A stretch of 64,000 nucleotides of DNA from Streptomyces sp. NRRL F-2664 (lineage in GTDB: Bacteria > Actinomycetota > Actinomycetes > Streptomycetales > Streptomycetaceae), in contig NZ_JOFX01000013.1 of assembly GCF_000719345.1 (NCBI RefSeq), positions 1 to 64,000 on the forward strand, read 5' to 3'. The notes under the pieces were generated by a model. That model ran no database searches and had not been told where the DNA came from. It saw nothing but the letters and a program-made list of their open reading frames with translations. Position numbers and translations under genes: made by a program. Numbering within the stretch: the stretch's first letter is position 1; each line of letters opens with the position of its first letter. Of this stretch, positions 8,784 through 16,900 are shown piece by piece.

Positions 8784-9170
8784 GTGTCCGAGACCGCGCG
8801 TCCCACGCCGTCCAGCCCGGAAACACACGTCATCGACTTCCGAGCGGCTGAGCAGCTGCTCGCCGCACGCGACCCGCGCGGCGCGGTCAAGCTGCTCGAC
8901 TCGGTCGTGGCGGCCCACCCGGAGAACACGGCGGCCCGGCTGCTGCGCGCCCGGGCCTTTTTCGCCGCCGCCCAACTGCGTCCTGCGGAGCAGGAGTTCG
9001 AGCTGGTGCTGGAGCGGGAACCGGACAACGCCTTCGCCCACTTCGCGCTCGCCCGGACCCACGAGCGCGCCGGCCGGCCCGAGCAGGCGCGCAAGCACTT
9101 CCGGCTGGCCGCGGCGCTCGACCCGCAGCCGGAGTACCTGGCCGCGGCCCGCTTCGACGAACAGGCCTGA
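8784..9170 (+). CDS. Tetratricopeptide repeat protein
   Basis: 128 aa from GTG 8784, preceded by AGAGGGAAGGA. Three helical repeat pairs with TPR-type spacing are visible (RAAEQLLAARDPRGAVKLLDSVVAAHPEN, then LLRARAFFAAAQLRPAEQEFELVLEREPDN, then FALARTHERAG...AALDPQP, shown here only as landmarks). There is no signal peptide, so it is probably a cytoplasmic protein-protein interaction module. The longer open frame back to 8721 lacks a ribosome binding site. The partner is unknown. It is 66 nt downstream of coaE and probably co-transcribed. Confidence 0.82.
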   Translation: MSETARPTPSSPETHVIDFRAAEQLLAARDPRGAVKLLDSVVAAHPENTAARLLRARAFFAAAQLRPAEQEFELVLEREPDNAFAHFALARTHERAGRPEQARKHFRLAAALDPQPEYLAAARFDEQA

Positions 9171-9191
9171 CCGACCCGGCCGGGCTGCTGC

Positions 9192-9218
9192 CCCGCCGGG
9201 CCTGCCGGGCCCGGCGGG
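9192..9218. terminator. Hairpin between convergent TPR and exported-protein genes
   Basis: A perfect 10-bp stem CCCGCCGGGC / GCCCGGCGGG with a 7-nt loop lies between two convergent genes, so it could serve both strands. Confidence 0.55.
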
Positions 9219-9254
9219 CTCCTGTCGCGCCGGCCCGGACGGGCCCTCGGCCGC

Positions 9255-9872
9255 TCAGGGATTGAGCTTGTGCACGGCCTTCGTGGTCGTCTGCCGGAAG
9301 GCGGGGACCGGTGCCTGCGACAGGTCTCCCATCTGCCCCCACGCCACGACGGTCACGGTCGCGCCGTCGCGCCCGATCCCGTACAGGTGCACGCCCGGCT
9401 CGGACTCCGGGACCGAGGTGTGGACCCCGTAGACGTGCGCGCCCTCCTCCACGGGCAGGGTCCCGTAGTCCTGCCACGAGGCCGTGCCGCCCGGTGCCGT
9501 GCGCAGCCAGTCCGCGGCGCACGCGGCGACCTTCCGCTCCAGCGTGCCCACGAGCTTCGCGGCCGCGGAGGGTGAGGCGGACCGTACGGAGACCTGCACC
9601 GCACCCGTGTCGACATCGGTGCCGAACGCGCGGTGCCAGCTGCCCGCCGCCGGGAGCACCCCGTCCAGGCAGAACGGCGCCGTCTCGGGCAGCCCCGGGG
9701 TGATCCGGCCGGCGTACCAGGGGGAGGTGGGGTGCGGCGGCAGGTCGGTGCCGGCCAGGAAACCCGGAGCGCCGGCGGCCGCGGCGGAGGTGGACGTCGT
9801 CAGGGCGAGGGTGGCGGCCGCTGCGACCAGCGCGGTGGCGAGGGTGGCGGCGGCGTCGGTACGTCGGAACAT
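9255..9872 (-). CDS. Exported protein of unknown function, possible sensor-like extracellular domain
   Basis: 205 aa. ATG with a strong GGGGAGAA site upstream. A signal peptide (two Arg, Ala/Leu/Thr-rich core to about residue 33) precedes a mature domain containing two Cys and the pattern GTxERKVAACAADWLRTAPGG and DYGTLPVEEGAHVYGVHT. This recalls the small exported PknH-C-like/sensor-domain proteins of actinobacteria, but the match is weak. It is divergent from the membrane-anchored HTH gene at 10010, so the two may be functionally linked. Confidence 0.65.
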   Translation of the reverse strand: MFRRTDAAATLATALVAAAATLALTTSTSAAAAGAPGFLAGTDLPPHPTSPWYAGRITPGLPETAPFCLDGVLPAAGSWHRAFGTDVDTGAVQVSVRSASPSAAAKLVGTLERKVAACAADWLRTAPGGTASWQDYGTLPVEEGAHVYGVHTSVPESEPGVHLYGIGRDGATVTVVAWGQMGDLSQAPVPAFRQTTTKAVHKLNP

Positions 9873-10009
9873 GTCGGTTCTCCCCGTTGATGTGGCACCG
9901 GTGTGCCTGACGAGCCTGTTCCCCGCCCGGGGCGCACCGCCACGGTTCGGGGCGAAATCGGGACACTGGAACGCTCGTACGCGCTGTCACCTGGGGGAAC
10001 ATCCGACGC

Positions 10010-11368
10010 ATGGAACGGACCCGCGGGACGGGGACGGGGACGCGGAGGGGCGCCGTGAGTGAGGCCGAGGAGTTCGCACGGCTGATGAGGGACCTGAAGG
10101 AGCGCGGCGGGCTGAGCTACGGCGTCCTGGCACGTCGGCTGCACACGAGCTCGTCGACGCTGCACCGGTACTGCCACGGGGAAGCAGTGCCCGTGGAGTT
10201 CGCGGTGGTGGACCGCTTCGCGCGGGCGTGCGGGGCCTCGGCGGCGGAGGCGGTGGACCTGCACCGGGCGTGGCTGCTGGCGGACGCCCGGCGGTCGGCC
10301 GGTACGGGGCCCGTCCGCACCGGCGCGGCCGCCCCGGTGGAGCCCGCACCGGTGGAACCGGTGCCGCAGGGACCGCCGCCGGAGGGGCGGCGGCCGGCGG
10401 AGCCCGGGGTGGGGCGGGCTGCCGTGGAACCGGGCGCCGGCCCGGCCCGGCACCGGCGCAGGGCGGCCGTCGCCGCTGCCGCGGCCCTGACGGCGGTCGG
10501 CGGCGCCGTGGCGCTGACGGTGCTGACCGGACCCGACCCGGGTACGCCGCGCGCCGGAGCGGCGTCCGTATCGGCGACCGGCAGCCGGGGGCCCGAGGGA
10601 TCCGCCCCCGCGCCGTCGGCCCCGGGGGTGCCCGGCGCGGCACCGACGGAGCCCGGGGCGGGCCGGGCGCAGCCCTCGGCGCCCTCGGCCGGGCCGGCCA
10701 CGGCCCAGGTCCCGACCGGCGCCGGGCCGTCGGCGTCGGCCGCAGGCGGGGCGCAGCGAGCCCCCCTCAAAGCGGCGGTGCGCGCGCACGTGTGGGCCGC
10801 GGGCTGCGACCACGCCTACCTGTCCGAACGGGGTCCCGCATCGGTGCCTGCGCCGCCCGTGGAGGCGGACGCGCCGGCCTGGGCGTCGGCGCAGCGCGCC
10901 GTGCACGCGGGGGACCAGATCGTGGAGTTCACCCTGCACGGCACCGGCGCGGGTGCGGTGGTCCTGGAGGGACTGGAGGTACGGGTGGCCGCGCGCCGTA
11001 CCCCGCCCGCCTGGAACGTCTACCAGATGTCGCAGGGCTGCGGAGGGGGACTCACCCCGGCCGTCTTCGCCGTCAACCTCGACGCCCCCCGCCCGCTGGC
11101 CCGGCCCGTCGCCGGGAACGACGCCGCGAACCGGCTGCCGGCCCCGGCCTTCCCGATGCGGGTGTCCGCCGAGGAGCCGGCCGTCCTGCGGGTGCGGGCC
11201 GTCACGACGGGCTGCGACTGCGACTGGTCCCTCGACCTGCGGTGGACCTCGCCGGCCGGTTCGGGCACCCTGCGCCTCGACGACGGCGGGCGCCCGCTGC
11301 GCACCAGCGCGGCCGCCGGCCGGCCCGTCTACGGGTACGCCGTGGAACTCGGCCGCTGGGCCCGCTGA
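10010..11368 (+). CDS. Membrane-anchored helix-turn-helix protein with C-terminal extracellular domain
   Basis: 452 aa from ATG 10010. A GTG at 10055 with GCGGAGGGG just upstream is at least as likely and would remove 15 residues. The N-terminal region (about 20-75) is an XRE-like HTH (LSYGVLARRLHTSSSTLHRY). A Pro/Ala/Glu linker, a transmembrane helix (about 149-172) and a second Ser/Ala/Pro/Gly linker follow, then a C-terminal domain (about 262-452) with several Cys (AAGCDH, QGCGGG, GCDCDW). The topology is cytoplasmic DNA-binding head, extracellular sensor tail. Domains of this type occur in actinobacterial regulators; target genes are unknown. Its divergent neighbour is an exported protein. 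Confidence 0.75.
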   Translation: MERTRGTGTGTRRGAVSEAEEFARLMRDLKERGGLSYGVLARRLHTSSSTLHRYCHGEAVPVEFAVVDRFARACGASAAEAVDLHRAWLLADARRSAGTGPVRTGAAAPVEPAPVEPVPQGPPPEGRRPAEPGVGRAAVEPGAGPARHRRRAAVAAAAALTAVGGAVALTVLTGPDPGTPRAGAASVSATGSRGPEGSAPAPSAPGVPGAAPTEPGAGRAQPSAPSAGPATAQVPTGAGPSASAAGGAQRAPLKAAVRAHVWAAGCDHAYLSERGPASVPAPPVEADAPAWASAQRAVHAGDQIVEFTLHGTGAGAVVLEGLEVRVAARRTPPAWNVYQMSQGCGGGLTPAVFAVNLDAPRPLARPVAGNDAANRLPAPAFPMRVSAEEPAVLRVRAVTTGCDCDWSLDLRWTSPAGSGTLRLDDGGRPLRTSAAAGRPVYGYAVELGRWAR

Positions 11369-11461
11369 ATCAGCAGGTCAGAGGCATTGTCAGGGGTCAC
11401 ACCTAGACTCGTGGTCGAGGGCCGGAAGGCCCCTGAGACATCGTGAGGGAGGGGGAACAGC

Positions 11462-14338
11462 ATGGCACCGCAGACGCAGACGCAGACGCACACGCAGACA
11501 TGGCGGCAGCGGCCGGCGCAGCCGCAGCCGTCCGCGCTGCTGCGCCATGCCGCCGTCTTCCTGCCCTCCGCCGTCCCCCGGGAAGGACGGGTCGCCTTCT
11601 GGTCGCCCGACGGGGACCCCTTGCCGGAGGCGGGCACACCCGGTCCGCTCACCGTCGTCCGGCCGCACGGCAGCGGCGTCCGCAGCCGGACCGTGCCCGC
11701 GGTCGCCTTCTCCGTCACCGACGCGCTGCCCCTGCTCGCCCGGGCCCCGCACAGCCCCTGGGCGCACCCCGCCACCCGGGCCTGGGGCACCGCCGCCGCT
11801 CAGGCCCTCTCCCTGACCGCACGCGGCCGGCTGCTCCCCGGCCTCACCCCCGAGGGCGTCGACGCCTGGCGGGCGGGGCCGCTCGACGCCGACGACATCG
11901 CCCACCTGCGGGCGGTCGCCGCAGCCCTGCCCCCCGAGGGCCACGCGACGCCCCTCGCCGGCCGCCGCCCCCTCCAGCTGCCCGAACCGGAGGCGCTGCT
12001 CCGCGCGTTCCTCGACGCCGTCGCCGACAGCCTGCCCCGAACCCCGGCGGCGGCCGTGGCCGCGGGGCGCCCCTTCGCCGCGCGGGAACCGCAGCGGGTG
12101 CCCGGGATACAGGAGTGGGCCGCCCAGGTCGCGGCCGGAGCCGACACCGGAGTCGGGCTCTCGCTCCGGCTCGACCTGTCCGCCTTCCGCCTCTTCGACG
12201 AGGCCGAGGGGGAGGAGACCCGGCGCGCCGGCGCCGCCGTCGTCCAGGTGCACAGCCTCGCCGATCCCACCCTCGTCACCGACGCCGACCAGCTGTGGGC
12301 CGGCACGGCGGGGGCCGGCTTCGGACCCCGCGCCCGTATCGACGCCGTGCTCGCGCTGCGCCGGGCCGCGCGGGTCTGGCCCCCGCTGCTGCGGCTGCTG
12401 GACCAGCCCGTGCCCGACGTCCTCGCCCTGTCCGACCCGGAGCTGGAGGACCTGCTGGGCGTGGCCGCGGACCGGCTGGCGGCCGCCGGGGTCGTCGTCC
12501 ACTGGCCGCGCGACCTGGCCCGTACGCTGTCCGCCACCGCCGTCGTAAGGGCCACCGCGCCCGGGTCCGCCACCGACGGGACTGCCTTCTTCGACGCGGA
12601 GCACCTCTTCGCCTTCTCCTGGGAGCTGGCCCTCGGCGGCGACCGACTCACCCCGGGCGAGATGGACGCGCTGGCGCAGGCCCACCGCCCCGTCGTGCGG
12701 CTGCGCGACCAGTGGGTGCGGGTCGACCCGGAGCTGGTGCGCAAGGCGCGCCGACGGGAACTGGGCCTCCTCGACCCGGTGGACGCGCTGGCCACCGTCC
12801 TGTCGGGGACGGCCGAGGTCGACGGCGAGCCCGTCGAAGCGGTGCCCGTGGGTGCGCTGGCCGCCCTGCGGGACCGACTCACGGGCGAGCCGGCCGCGCT
12901 CGCGCAGCCCGCCGCGCTCAGGGCCACCCTGCGCGACTACCAGGCGCGCGGCCTGGCCTGGCTGGACCTGATGACCTCCCTCGGTCTCGGCGGCTGCCTC
13001 GCCGACGACATGGGCCTGGGCAAGACTGTCACCCTGATCGCGCTGCACCTGCACCGCAACCGCAGCGAGCCGACGCTCGTGGTGTGCCCCGCATCCCTCC
13101 TGGGCAACTGGCAGCGGGAGATCGAGAAATTCGCGCCCGGGACCCCCGTGCGCCGCTTCCACGGCGGCGGCCGCAGCAGCGAGGACCTGACGTCCTGCCC
13201 GGGCGGTTTCGTGCTCACCACCTACGGGACGATGCGCGCCAGCGCCGCCCTGCTCGCCGAGCAGCGCTGGGGCATGGTCGTCGCCGATGAGGCCCAGCAC
13301 GTCAAGAACCCCCACTCGGCGACCGCGAAGGCCCTGCGCACGATCCCCGCGCCGGCCCGGGTGGCGCTGACCGGCACGCCGGTGGAGAACAACCTCTCCG
13401 AACTGTGGGCGCTCCTCGACTGGACCACACCGGGGCTGCTGGGTCCGCTCACCACCTTCCGGGCCCGCCACGCCCGACCGGTGGAGCACCAGCAGGAGGA
13501 GGACGGCGGCAACGAGGCGGCGGTCGCCCGGCTGGCCGCGCTCGTCCGGCCGTTCCTGCTGCGGCGCAAGAAGTCCGACCCGGGCATCGCGCCCGAGCTG
13601 CCGCCCAAGACGGTGACCGACCACCCAGTGTCCCTCACCCGCGAGCAGGTCTCCCTCTACCAGGCCGCCGTGGACGAGGCGATGGCCGTGATCGGGGCGA
13701 GCGAGGGCATCGAGAGACGCGGCATGATCATGAAACTGCTGGCCTCGCTCAAGCAGATCTGCAACCACCCCGCGCAGTACCTCAAGGAGGAGCGGCCCCG
13801 GCTCGCGCACCGCTCGGGCAAGCTGGCCCTGCTCGACGAGCTGCTGGACACGATCGTCGCCGAAGGCGGTTCGGTGCTGGTCTTCACCCAGTACGTGACG
13901 ATGGCCCGGCTCATCGAGCGGCACCTGTCCGCCCGGGGCATCGCCTCCCAACTGCTGCACGGCGGGACGCCGGTGGCGCGCCGCCAGGAGCTCGTCGACC
14001 GTTTCCAGGCCGGCGAGGTGCCCGTCTTCCTGCTGTCCCTCAAGGCGGCCGGCACCGGCCTGAACCTCACCCGTGCGGGCCACGTCGTCCACTTCGACCG
14101 CTGGTGGAACCCGGCCGTCGAGGAACAGGCCACCGACCGCGCCTACCGCATCGGCCAGACCCAACCCGTACAGGTCCACCGGATCATCGCGGAAGGCACC
14201 GTGGAGGACCGTATCGCCGAGATGCTGGAGGCGAAGCGGGCTCTGGCCGACGCCGTCCTCGGCTCCGGCGAGGCGGCACTGACGGAGCTGACCGACCGCG
14301 AGCTCGCCGACCTCGTCTCCCTGCGGAGGCCCGCATGA
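11462..14338 (+). CDS. SNF2-family DEAD/DEAH helicase
   Basis: 958 aa. About 450 residues form the SNF2-associated N-terminal (DUF3670-type) region, then the SNF2 ATPase: Walker A DDMGLGKT near residue 515, motif II DEAQ near 608, motif III LTGTPVENN near 635. The C-terminal helicase domain includes the family hallmark RAYRIGQTQPVQVHRI near 893. A Gln/Thr repeat opens the protein. The family translocates on duplex DNA; these stand-alone bacterial members are of unsettled function. The stop overlaps the ATG of the SWIM protein gene (ATGA), giving translational coupling, so the two products probably act together. Confidence 0.93.
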   Translation: MAPQTQTQTHTQTWRQRPAQPQPSALLRHAAVFLPSAVPREGRVAFWSPDGDPLPEAGTPGPLTVVRPHGSGVRSRTVPAVAFSVTDALPLLARAPHSPWAHPATRAWGTAAAQALSLTARGRLLPGLTPEGVDAWRAGPLDADDIAHLRAVAAALPPEGHATPLAGRRPLQLPEPEALLRAFLDAVADSLPRTPAAAVAAGRPFAAREPQRVPGIQEWAAQVAAGADTGVGLSLRLDLSAFRLFDEAEGEETRRAGAAVVQVHSLADPTLVTDADQLWAGTAGAGFGPRARIDAVLALRRAARVWPPLLRLLDQPVPDVLALSDPELEDLLGVAADRLAAAGVVVHWPRDLARTLSATAVVRATAPGSATDGTAFFDAEHLFAFSWELALGGDRLTPGEMDALAQAHRPVVRLRDQWVRVDPELVRKARRRELGLLDPVDALATVLSGTAEVDGEPVEAVPVGALAALRDRLTGEPAALAQPAALRATLRDYQARGLAWLDLMTSLGLGGCLADDMGLGKTVTLIALHLHRNRSEPTLVVCPASLLGNWQREIEKFAPGTPVRRFHGGGRSSEDLTSCPGGFVLTTYGTMRASAALLAEQRWGMVVADEAQHVKNPHSATAKALRTIPAPARVALTGTPVENNLSELWALLDWTTPGLLGPLTTFRARHARPVEHQQEEDGGNEAAVARLAALVRPFLLRRKKSDPGIAPELPPKTVTDHPVSLTREQVSLYQAAVDEAMAVIGASEGIERRGMIMKLLASLKQICNHPAQYLKEERPRLAHRSGKLALLDELLDTIVAEGGSVLVFTQYVTMARLIERHLSARGIASQLLHGGTPVARRQELVDRFQAGEVPVFLLSLKAAGTGLNLTRAGHVVHFDRWWNPAVEEQATDRAYRIGQTQPVQVHRIIAEGTVEDRIAEMLEAKRALADAVLGSGEAALTELTDRELADLVSLRRPA

Positions 14339-15540
14339 TCACCGCGCGGGACGACCGCCGCCGCACCTTCGAGACGGTGCCCGCCGCGGTGGAGGCAGTG
14401 AGCTGGTGGGGCCGGGCCTGGGTGTCGGCCCTGGAGGAGGTCGCCCACGACCCGGCCCGGCTGGCCCGGGGCCGCAGCTATGCCACCGCCGGGCACGTCG
14501 GCGCCGTGACCGTAACCCCCGGCCGCATCGTCGCGTACGTCCGGGGCAGCAGACCCCGTCCGTACCGTACGGAGCTGACCCTGCCGCCGTTCCCCGACGG
14601 GCGGTGGAGCGAGCTGCTGGAAGACGTCGCGGCCGACCCGGCTGCCCTCGGCGCGCTCCTGGAGCGGGAGGTCCCGCGGACGCTGGCGGGGACCGTGCTG
14701 CCCGGAGCGGGCGAGCTCGTCCCCCACTGCACCTGCCCGGACGTCGGGCGCCCGCCGTGCAAGCACGCCGCCGCCCTCTGCTACCGCGCGGCCCGCCTCC
14801 TGGACGAGGACCCCTTCGTCCTGCTGCTCCTGCGGGGCCGTGGCGAACGGGAGCTCCTGGAGGACCTCACCCGCCGCAACGCCGCCCACGCCGCACGCGA
14901 ACAGCCGCGTACGGCACCGGACTTCCCCGCGGTCGCCGCCCGCGCGGCGCTCGCCCGCAGCGTGCTGCCGCCGCTGCCCGCGCCGCTCGCCGTGCCCGCG
15001 GCCCCCGGTCTTCCGCCCGCCTACCCGGCCGACCCGGCGGCCCCCGACCCGCTGGCCCTCGACCAGCTCGCCTCCGATGCGGCCGCCCGCGCCCTCGCGC
15101 TGCTCACCACCGGCGAGGACCCGATCGCGGGCCTCTCCCTCTGGCAGGACGCCGTACGGCTGGCCTCCGCGCACCCGACGGCCGGCCTCACCGGCGCTGC
15201 CCGCACCCTGTACCGGGATCTGGCCCGCGCCACCGGACGCACCACCACCGACCTGGCGCGGGCGGCTGCGGCCTGGCGCCAGGGCGGCCGCCCCGCCCTC
15301 GCCGCGCTCGAAGAGGCCTGGGACCCGCCGGCGGGCCCCTTCGACCGGGCCCGCCCGACGCTCCTCGCCGCGGCGCACGGCGCCTTCCGGCCCGACCGCA
15401 ACCGCCTGACATCCCGCACCCGGCAGCTCCGGCTCGGCCGCGACGGCCTCTGGTACGCCTACGAGTCCCGCCCGGGCGACGAGGACTGGTGGCCCACGGG
15501 CAGCCCCTCCCCGGACCCCGTCACCGCCCTGCGGGGCTGA
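14335..15540 (+). CDS. SWIM zinc-finger protein partnered with the SNF2 helicase
   Basis: 401 aa; ATG overlaps the SNF2 stop by 4 nt. The SWIM motif CTCPDVGRPPCKH (CxC...CxH) is at about residues 132-144, surrounded by a domain that recurs in bacterial SWIM proteins encoded next to SNF2 ATPases. SWIM domains bind DNA or protein. The C-terminal half (about 190-401) is Ala/Pro-rich with helical segments. Pairing with SNF2 is a recognised genomic association, which supports a joint function on DNA; the process is not known. The last 20 nt overlap the convergent HAD-like gene. Confidence 0.87.
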   Translation: MITARDDRRRTFETVPAAVEAVSWWGRAWVSALEEVAHDPARLARGRSYATAGHVGAVTVTPGRIVAYVRGSRPRPYRTELTLPPFPDGRWSELLEDVAADPAALGALLEREVPRTLAGTVLPGAGELVPHCTCPDVGRPPCKHAAALCYRAARLLDEDPFVLLLLRGRGERELLEDLTRRNAAHAAREQPRTAPDFPAVAARAALARSVLPPLPAPLAVPAAPGLPPAYPADPAAPDPLALDQLASDAAARALALLTTGEDPIAGLSLWQDAVRLASAHPTAGLTGAARTLYRDLARATGRTTTDLARAAAAWRQGGRPALAALEEAWDPPAGPFDRARPTLLAAAHGAFRPDRNRLTSRTRQLRLGRDGLWYAYESRPGDEDWWPTGSPSPDPVTALRG

Positions 15541-16069
15541 GGCCCTCCGCCCACCGGGTCAGCGCGGTGAAGTCGCGGTCCCGCAGGCCGTGGCGCGGGT
15601 GGATGCGCAGCAGGAGGGCCGGCGCGGGATGGTTTGCAGCGACCCAGGCCCGGTCATGCGGGGTGATCATGTCGTCGACCCAGGCGAACGGCCGGCCGGC
15701 CGCCCAGTCCCGCAGGTGGCGGGTCTTCCAGGACAGGCCGTCCGGGTCCTTCGCGAACAGTTCGGGCCATTCGACGACGGACAGGTCACCGGGGAGCCCG
15801 ATGTGCGGGGCGATCAGGGTGTTGGCCCGGTGCGTCCACGCGGTGGCCCAGGCCAGCTCGAAGGGCAGGGCCAGCAGCCGGGACCCGTGGGAGGGGTGGA
15901 GGCGGATGCGTGCGCCGCGCCGGGCCCTGCGGGACTCCGGGTCCCGGTAGGAGAGCCAGACCTCCGGCCACATGCGATGGCTCTTGTACCCGCGCAGTCC
16001 GGCGAAGGGCGAACGGAACGGATTGAGCGGGCCGTCCACATCGAGGAGGAGCAGCGGGCGATCAGTCAT
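15521..16069 (-). CDS. HAD-like hydrolase domain protein
   Basis: 182 aa from ATG (reverse of 16067-16069). It starts with the HAD motif I-like LLLLDVDGPLNPF (nucleophile Asp and acid Asp present). It then has a Trp-rich middle segment (ELAWATAWTHRANT, typical of small actinobacterial HAD proteins without obvious substrate) and WVDDMITPHD as the likely acidic motif IV. No signal peptide. Substrate unknown. The 3' end overlaps the SWIM gene by 20 nt; the 5' side faces the chaplin gene, separated by a short tandem repeat. Confidence 0.78.
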   Translation of the reverse strand: MTDRPLLLLDVDGPLNPFRSPFAGLRGYKSHRMWPEVWLSYRDPESRRARRGARIRLHPSHGSRLLALPFELAWATAWTHRANTLIAPHIGLPGDLSVVEWPELFAKDPDGLSWKTRHLRDWAAGRPFAWVDDMITPHDRAWVAANHPAPALLLRIHPRHGLRDRDFTALTRWAEGLSPAGR

Positions 16070-16071
16070 GA

Positions 16072-16092
16072 AGTACCCAGTACCCAGTACAC
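16072..16092. repeat. Three 7-bp tandem repeats between HAD and chaplin genes
   Basis: AGTACCC AGTACCC AGTACAC in direct tandem, directly upstream of the HAD start codon and about 25 bp upstream of the probable chaplin promoter. Could be an operator; no known factor is recognised. Confidence 0.5.
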
Positions 16093-16117
16093 GATTGAGT
16101 GAAATGCCTACCGCTTC

Positions 16118-16145
16118 TATAACCCGTATGGGTTTGCAGCGTTGT
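16118..16145 (+). promoter_or_regulatory. Candidate sigma-BldN promoter for the chaplin gene
   Basis: TATAAC (16118-16123), a 16-bp spacer and CGTTGT (16140-16145). The reported BldN consensus, recalled as CGTAAC-N16-CGTTGA, is matched at 4/6 and 5/6 with exact spacing. Chaplin genes are known members of the BldN regulon, so the context agrees. It gives a leader of about 40 nt. Confidence 0.55.
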
Positions 16146-16192
16146 TCCGGTGCGGGGCGAGGCCCCGAAATCCACCGGAAGGCAGGAAAGTG

Positions 16193-16900
16193 ATGCGTCA
16201 CAGTCGTCGAAATGGCTTGATCGCGGCGGTCGTCGCGGGCGGCGGCCTGGCGGTCGCGGGCGTGAGCGGGCTCGCCCACGCCGACGCGGACGCGGGCGGC
16301 ACGGCCGAGCGCTCGCCCGGTCTGCTGTCCGGGAATCTGGTGCAGCTGCCGGTGGACGTACCGGTCAACGCGTGCGGCAACACCGTGAACGTCGTCGGCC
16401 TGCTGAACCCGGCCGCCGGGAACCGCTGTGCGAACGCGTCGCAGGGCGGTGGCGCGCACGCCGGGCAGAGCACCTCACACCGCTCGACGCCGGCCGCGGG
16501 CAACGGTGGCGGGGCGACCGCGGACGGCCGTACGAACGGTTCCCCGGGGGTGCTGTCCGGCAACGGCATCCAGCTCCCGGTCGACCTGCCCGTCAATGTC
16601 AGCGGCAACTCCGTCAACGTCGTCGGCATCGGCAACCCCTCGCACGGCAACTCGTCGGTGAACGCGGAGCAGCCCGGCCCCGGCACGCCCGTTCAGCCGC
16701 CGGTCGTGGAGAAGCCGGTCACCCCGGCCGTCCCGACCACGCCGACCTCACCCGTCACCCGCGTCACCCCGCCCGAGCCGCCCCGGCACAGTGAGGCGCT
16801 CGCCCACACTGGTGCCGACGCCGTCGGCTACCTCCTGCCCGCCGGTGGAGCCCTGCTGCTCGGCGGCCTCGTGCTCTATCGCCGCTTCCGGGTCAACTAG
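16193..16900 (+). CDS. Long chaplin, sortase-anchored, with two chaplin domains
   Basis: 235 aa. ATG follows AGGAAAG. Signal peptide to about residue 26 (ending AHA), chaplin domain 1 (about 42-82; GNLVQLPVDVPVNACGN, two Cys), a Gly/Ser/Thr linker, chaplin domain 2 (about 118-160; GNGIQLPVDLPVNVSGN, no Cys), and a Pro/Thr wall-spanning stretch. It ends with LAHTG, a hydrophobic segment and RRFRVN, a class E sortase (LAXTG) sorting signal. Chaplins assemble into the amyloid sheath that makes aerial hyphae hydrophobic; long ones are wall-linked. The loss of both Cys in domain 2 is notable. The last 153 nt are overlapped by the antisense DUF2293 gene. Confidence 0.93.
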   Translation: MRHSRRNGLIAAVVAGGGLAVAGVSGLAHADADAGGTAERSPGLLSGNLVQLPVDVPVNACGNTVNVVGLLNPAAGNRCANASQGGGAHAGQSTSHRSTPAAGNGGGATADGRTNGSPGVLSGNGIQLPVDLPVNVSGNSVNVVGIGNPSHGNSSVNAEQPGPGTPVQPPVVEKPVTPAVPTTPTSPVTRVTPPEPPRHSEALAHTGADAVGYLLPAGGALLLGGLVLYRRFRVN

